In this document: in pieces, positions 62,965-64,000 of the stretch
Position numbering within the stretch: the first letter of the stretch is position 1
Layout: each line of letters opens with the position of its first letter
Source of the DNA: Arenimonas sp049195245
GTDB taxonomy: Bacteria > Pseudomonadota > Gammaproteobacteria > Xanthomonadales > Xanthomonadaceae
Direction: 5' to 3'
Length of the DNA stretch: 64,000 nucleotides
Assembly (NCBI RefSeq): GCF_049195245.1
Contig: NZ_JBMIRR010000025.1
Location: forward strand, 1 to 64,000
Program-made: the position numbers and the translations under genes
Notes under the pieces: generated by a model
The model's input: only the letters and a program-made list of their open reading frames with translations
Databases searched by the model: none
What the model was told of the DNA's origin: nothing

Positions 62965-63058
62965 AAGAAAACATACCAGAAGAAAACATACCCGGTATGT
63001 TTTCATGCGGCGTGAGACTGTCTCATCGAGAAAGAAAACATACCTGGTATGTTTTCTT
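62965..63058. promoter_or_regulatory. array of AAACATACC half-sites and palindromes
   Basis: Three AAGAAAACATACC units occur at 62965, 62980 and 63032. The second is completed to a 23-bp perfect palindrome (62982-63004) and the third to a 27-bp one (63032-63058), each with a single central base. A further palindrome TGAGAC-T-GTCTCA lies between them at 63013-63025. The array fills the 117-bp gap between marR and the threonine-synthase-like gene. It looks like an operator cluster for a dimeric regulator or a small repeat element. Confidence 0.7.
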
Positions 63059-63080
63059 GAGCGACGGCCGGGGAGGGGAC

Positions 63081-64000
63081 ATGGGATATCTACGCTGCCT
63101 GCAGGGCATCGGGTCGGGGGTCGAGTATCCGGCGGATGCGGTGATGAACCTGGATCCGGTCGATGGGCGTCCCGTGCAGATGGTGCTCGACCTTGAACGG
63201 CTGGGCCGCGACAAACCCGCTGCCGCCTGGTACGACCCTACCCGCCGGGACATGTGGCGTTTCGGCGCCCTGATGCCGCTCGACATCACCGACGCCCGGG
63301 ACGCGCGCCACATCGTGGCGCTTGGCGAAGGCCACACGCCGCTGCTCGACTACACCGACCACCCGATCGCCCGCGCGGCGAACCTGAGGCTGCAGCTCAA
63401 GGACGAAGGCAAGGCCTGGCCCGGCTACGGCGCCAATCCGACCCAGAGCTTCAAGGATCGCGGCATGGCCATGGTGGTCGCGATGGCGCGCCGCCACGGC
63501 CTGAAGCAGCTTGCCGTCCCGACCCAGGGCAACGCAGGCGACTCCCTGGTCCGCTACGGCCTTGCGGGCGGCCTCGACGTCGTGGTCGCGATGCCCGATG
63601 ACACGCCGATGCCGATCCTGGGCCAGCTGGCAGCCATGACCCACCTGCATCCCGGCCGCATTCGCCTGGAACTGGTGAAAGGCACCATCCGTGAAGCCGC
63701 GGCGCTGCTCAAGGCGCGCTACTGGCCGGAGGGCTGGTTCAACGTGGCCACGTTCCAGGAGCCCGGCTGGCGGATCGAAGGCAAGAAGTCCCTGGGACTT
63801 GAGATGGCGGAGCCGGCGCCGGGAGAGACTCGATGGTCGCTGCCCGACGCCATCGTCTACCCCACCGGGGGAGGCACCGGCGTGCTGGGCATGTGGAAGG
63901 CCTTCGACGAACTGCAGGCCCTGGGCCTGGTCGATGACCGGCGCCCGCGCATGATCTGCATCCAGAGCGAGGTCACCACGCCGCTGGTGCGCGCCTTCGA
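63081..64000 (+). CDS. threonine-synthase-like PLP enzyme, 3' end outside window
   Basis: About 306 residues are seen from the ATG at 63081 (GGAGGGG lies upstream); the frame is open to the right edge. LGEGHTPLLDY, the PLP lysine in PTQSFKDRG and TQGNAGDSLVRYGLAGG are typical of threonine synthase and related fold-II enzymes. PTGGGTGVLGMWKAFDEL is the PLP phosphate loop. The N-terminus lacks the long domain of E. coli ThrC, so it is of the shorter type and may use another substrate. Lies after the palindrome array. Confidence 0.85.
   Translation, partial: MGYLRCLQGIGSGVEYPADAVMNLDPVDGRPVQMVLDLERLGRDKPAAAWYDPTRRDMWRFGALMPLDITDARDARHIVALGEGHTPLLDYTDHPIARAANLRLQLKDEGKAWPGYGANPTQSFKDRGMAMVVAMARRHGLKQLAVPTQGNAGDSLVRYGLAGGLDVVVAMPDDTPMPILGQLAAMTHLHPGRIRLELVKGTIREAAALLKARYWPEGWFNVATFQEPGWRIEGKKSLGLEMAEPAPGETRWSLPDAIVYPTGGGTGVLGMWKAFDELQALGLVDDRRPRMICIQSEVTTPLVRAF

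Noticed and set aside
62965..63058. CRISPR array
   Set aside because: The repeats are palindromic, irregularly spaced and only two or three, with no cas genes in the window.

Overview
The window is GC-rich (about 70% by eye), densely packed and protein-coding. Gene content points to Xanthomonadaceae (Lysobacter, Luteimonas, Pseudoxanthomonas or Xanthomonas relatives). The evidence is a fused cysNC, a CysB-type regulator, a polysaccharide locus lying between etfBA and metB (the position of the LPS locus in Xanthomonas), a bifunctional XanB-type enzyme, pilU and a clustered tyrosine degradation pathway. No rRNA, tRNA, CRISPR array or complete insertion sequence was seen.

Left part (1-16.8 kb). 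After a truncated ATP-grasp gene comes an almost complete assimilatory sulfate reduction regulon. cysD-cysNC run on the minus strand and cysJIH diverge from them. After four more genes comes cysB, divergent from cysG (siroheme for CysI), then cysK. etfBA follows and ends in a strong terminator. Two perfect long inverted repeats of one family lie at 0.55 and 13.8 kb and supply the last codons and stops of the genes they touch.

Variable part (16.8-51.4 kb, between etfA and metB). It begins with an AT-richer polymorphic-toxin island: a secreted Rhs protein, its likely immunity gene, and an orphan Rhs C-terminal tip with a zinc-peptidase motif and its own likely immunity gene. Next come minus-strand housekeeping genes (M48 peptidase, YjgN, mutarotase, GtrA, succinyl-CoA:3-oxoacid CoA-transferase). 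Two polysaccharide operons then converge at 37.37 kb. The plus-strand operon (xanB, HAD-UbiA fusion, DprE1-like, DprE2-like, epimerase, FAD protein, GtrA) looks like a polyprenyl-phosphoryl-D-arabinose pathway of the mycobacterial type. The minus-strand operon runs from cystathionine beta-synthase and metB through wzm/wzt, two methyltransferases, a 1591-residue four-part glycan enzyme, an epimerase, an acyltransferase and two paralogous lipoproteins to a GT-C-like membrane protein. Most of its junctions overlap or are under 50 bp.

Right part (51.4-64 kb). The methionine/cysteine genes metB and cbs, a small DUF465 protein, an OmpA-like/DUF4398 pair with a terminator, and pilU precede the tyrosine degradation cluster (hppD, hmgA, a lipoprotein, fahA, maiA). 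A divergent MarR regulator sits beside hppD, and a clear operator lies inside the hppD promoter spacer. A third kind of inverted repeat lies between hppD and hmgA. An array of AAACATACC palindromes precedes a threonine-synthase-like gene that runs off the window.
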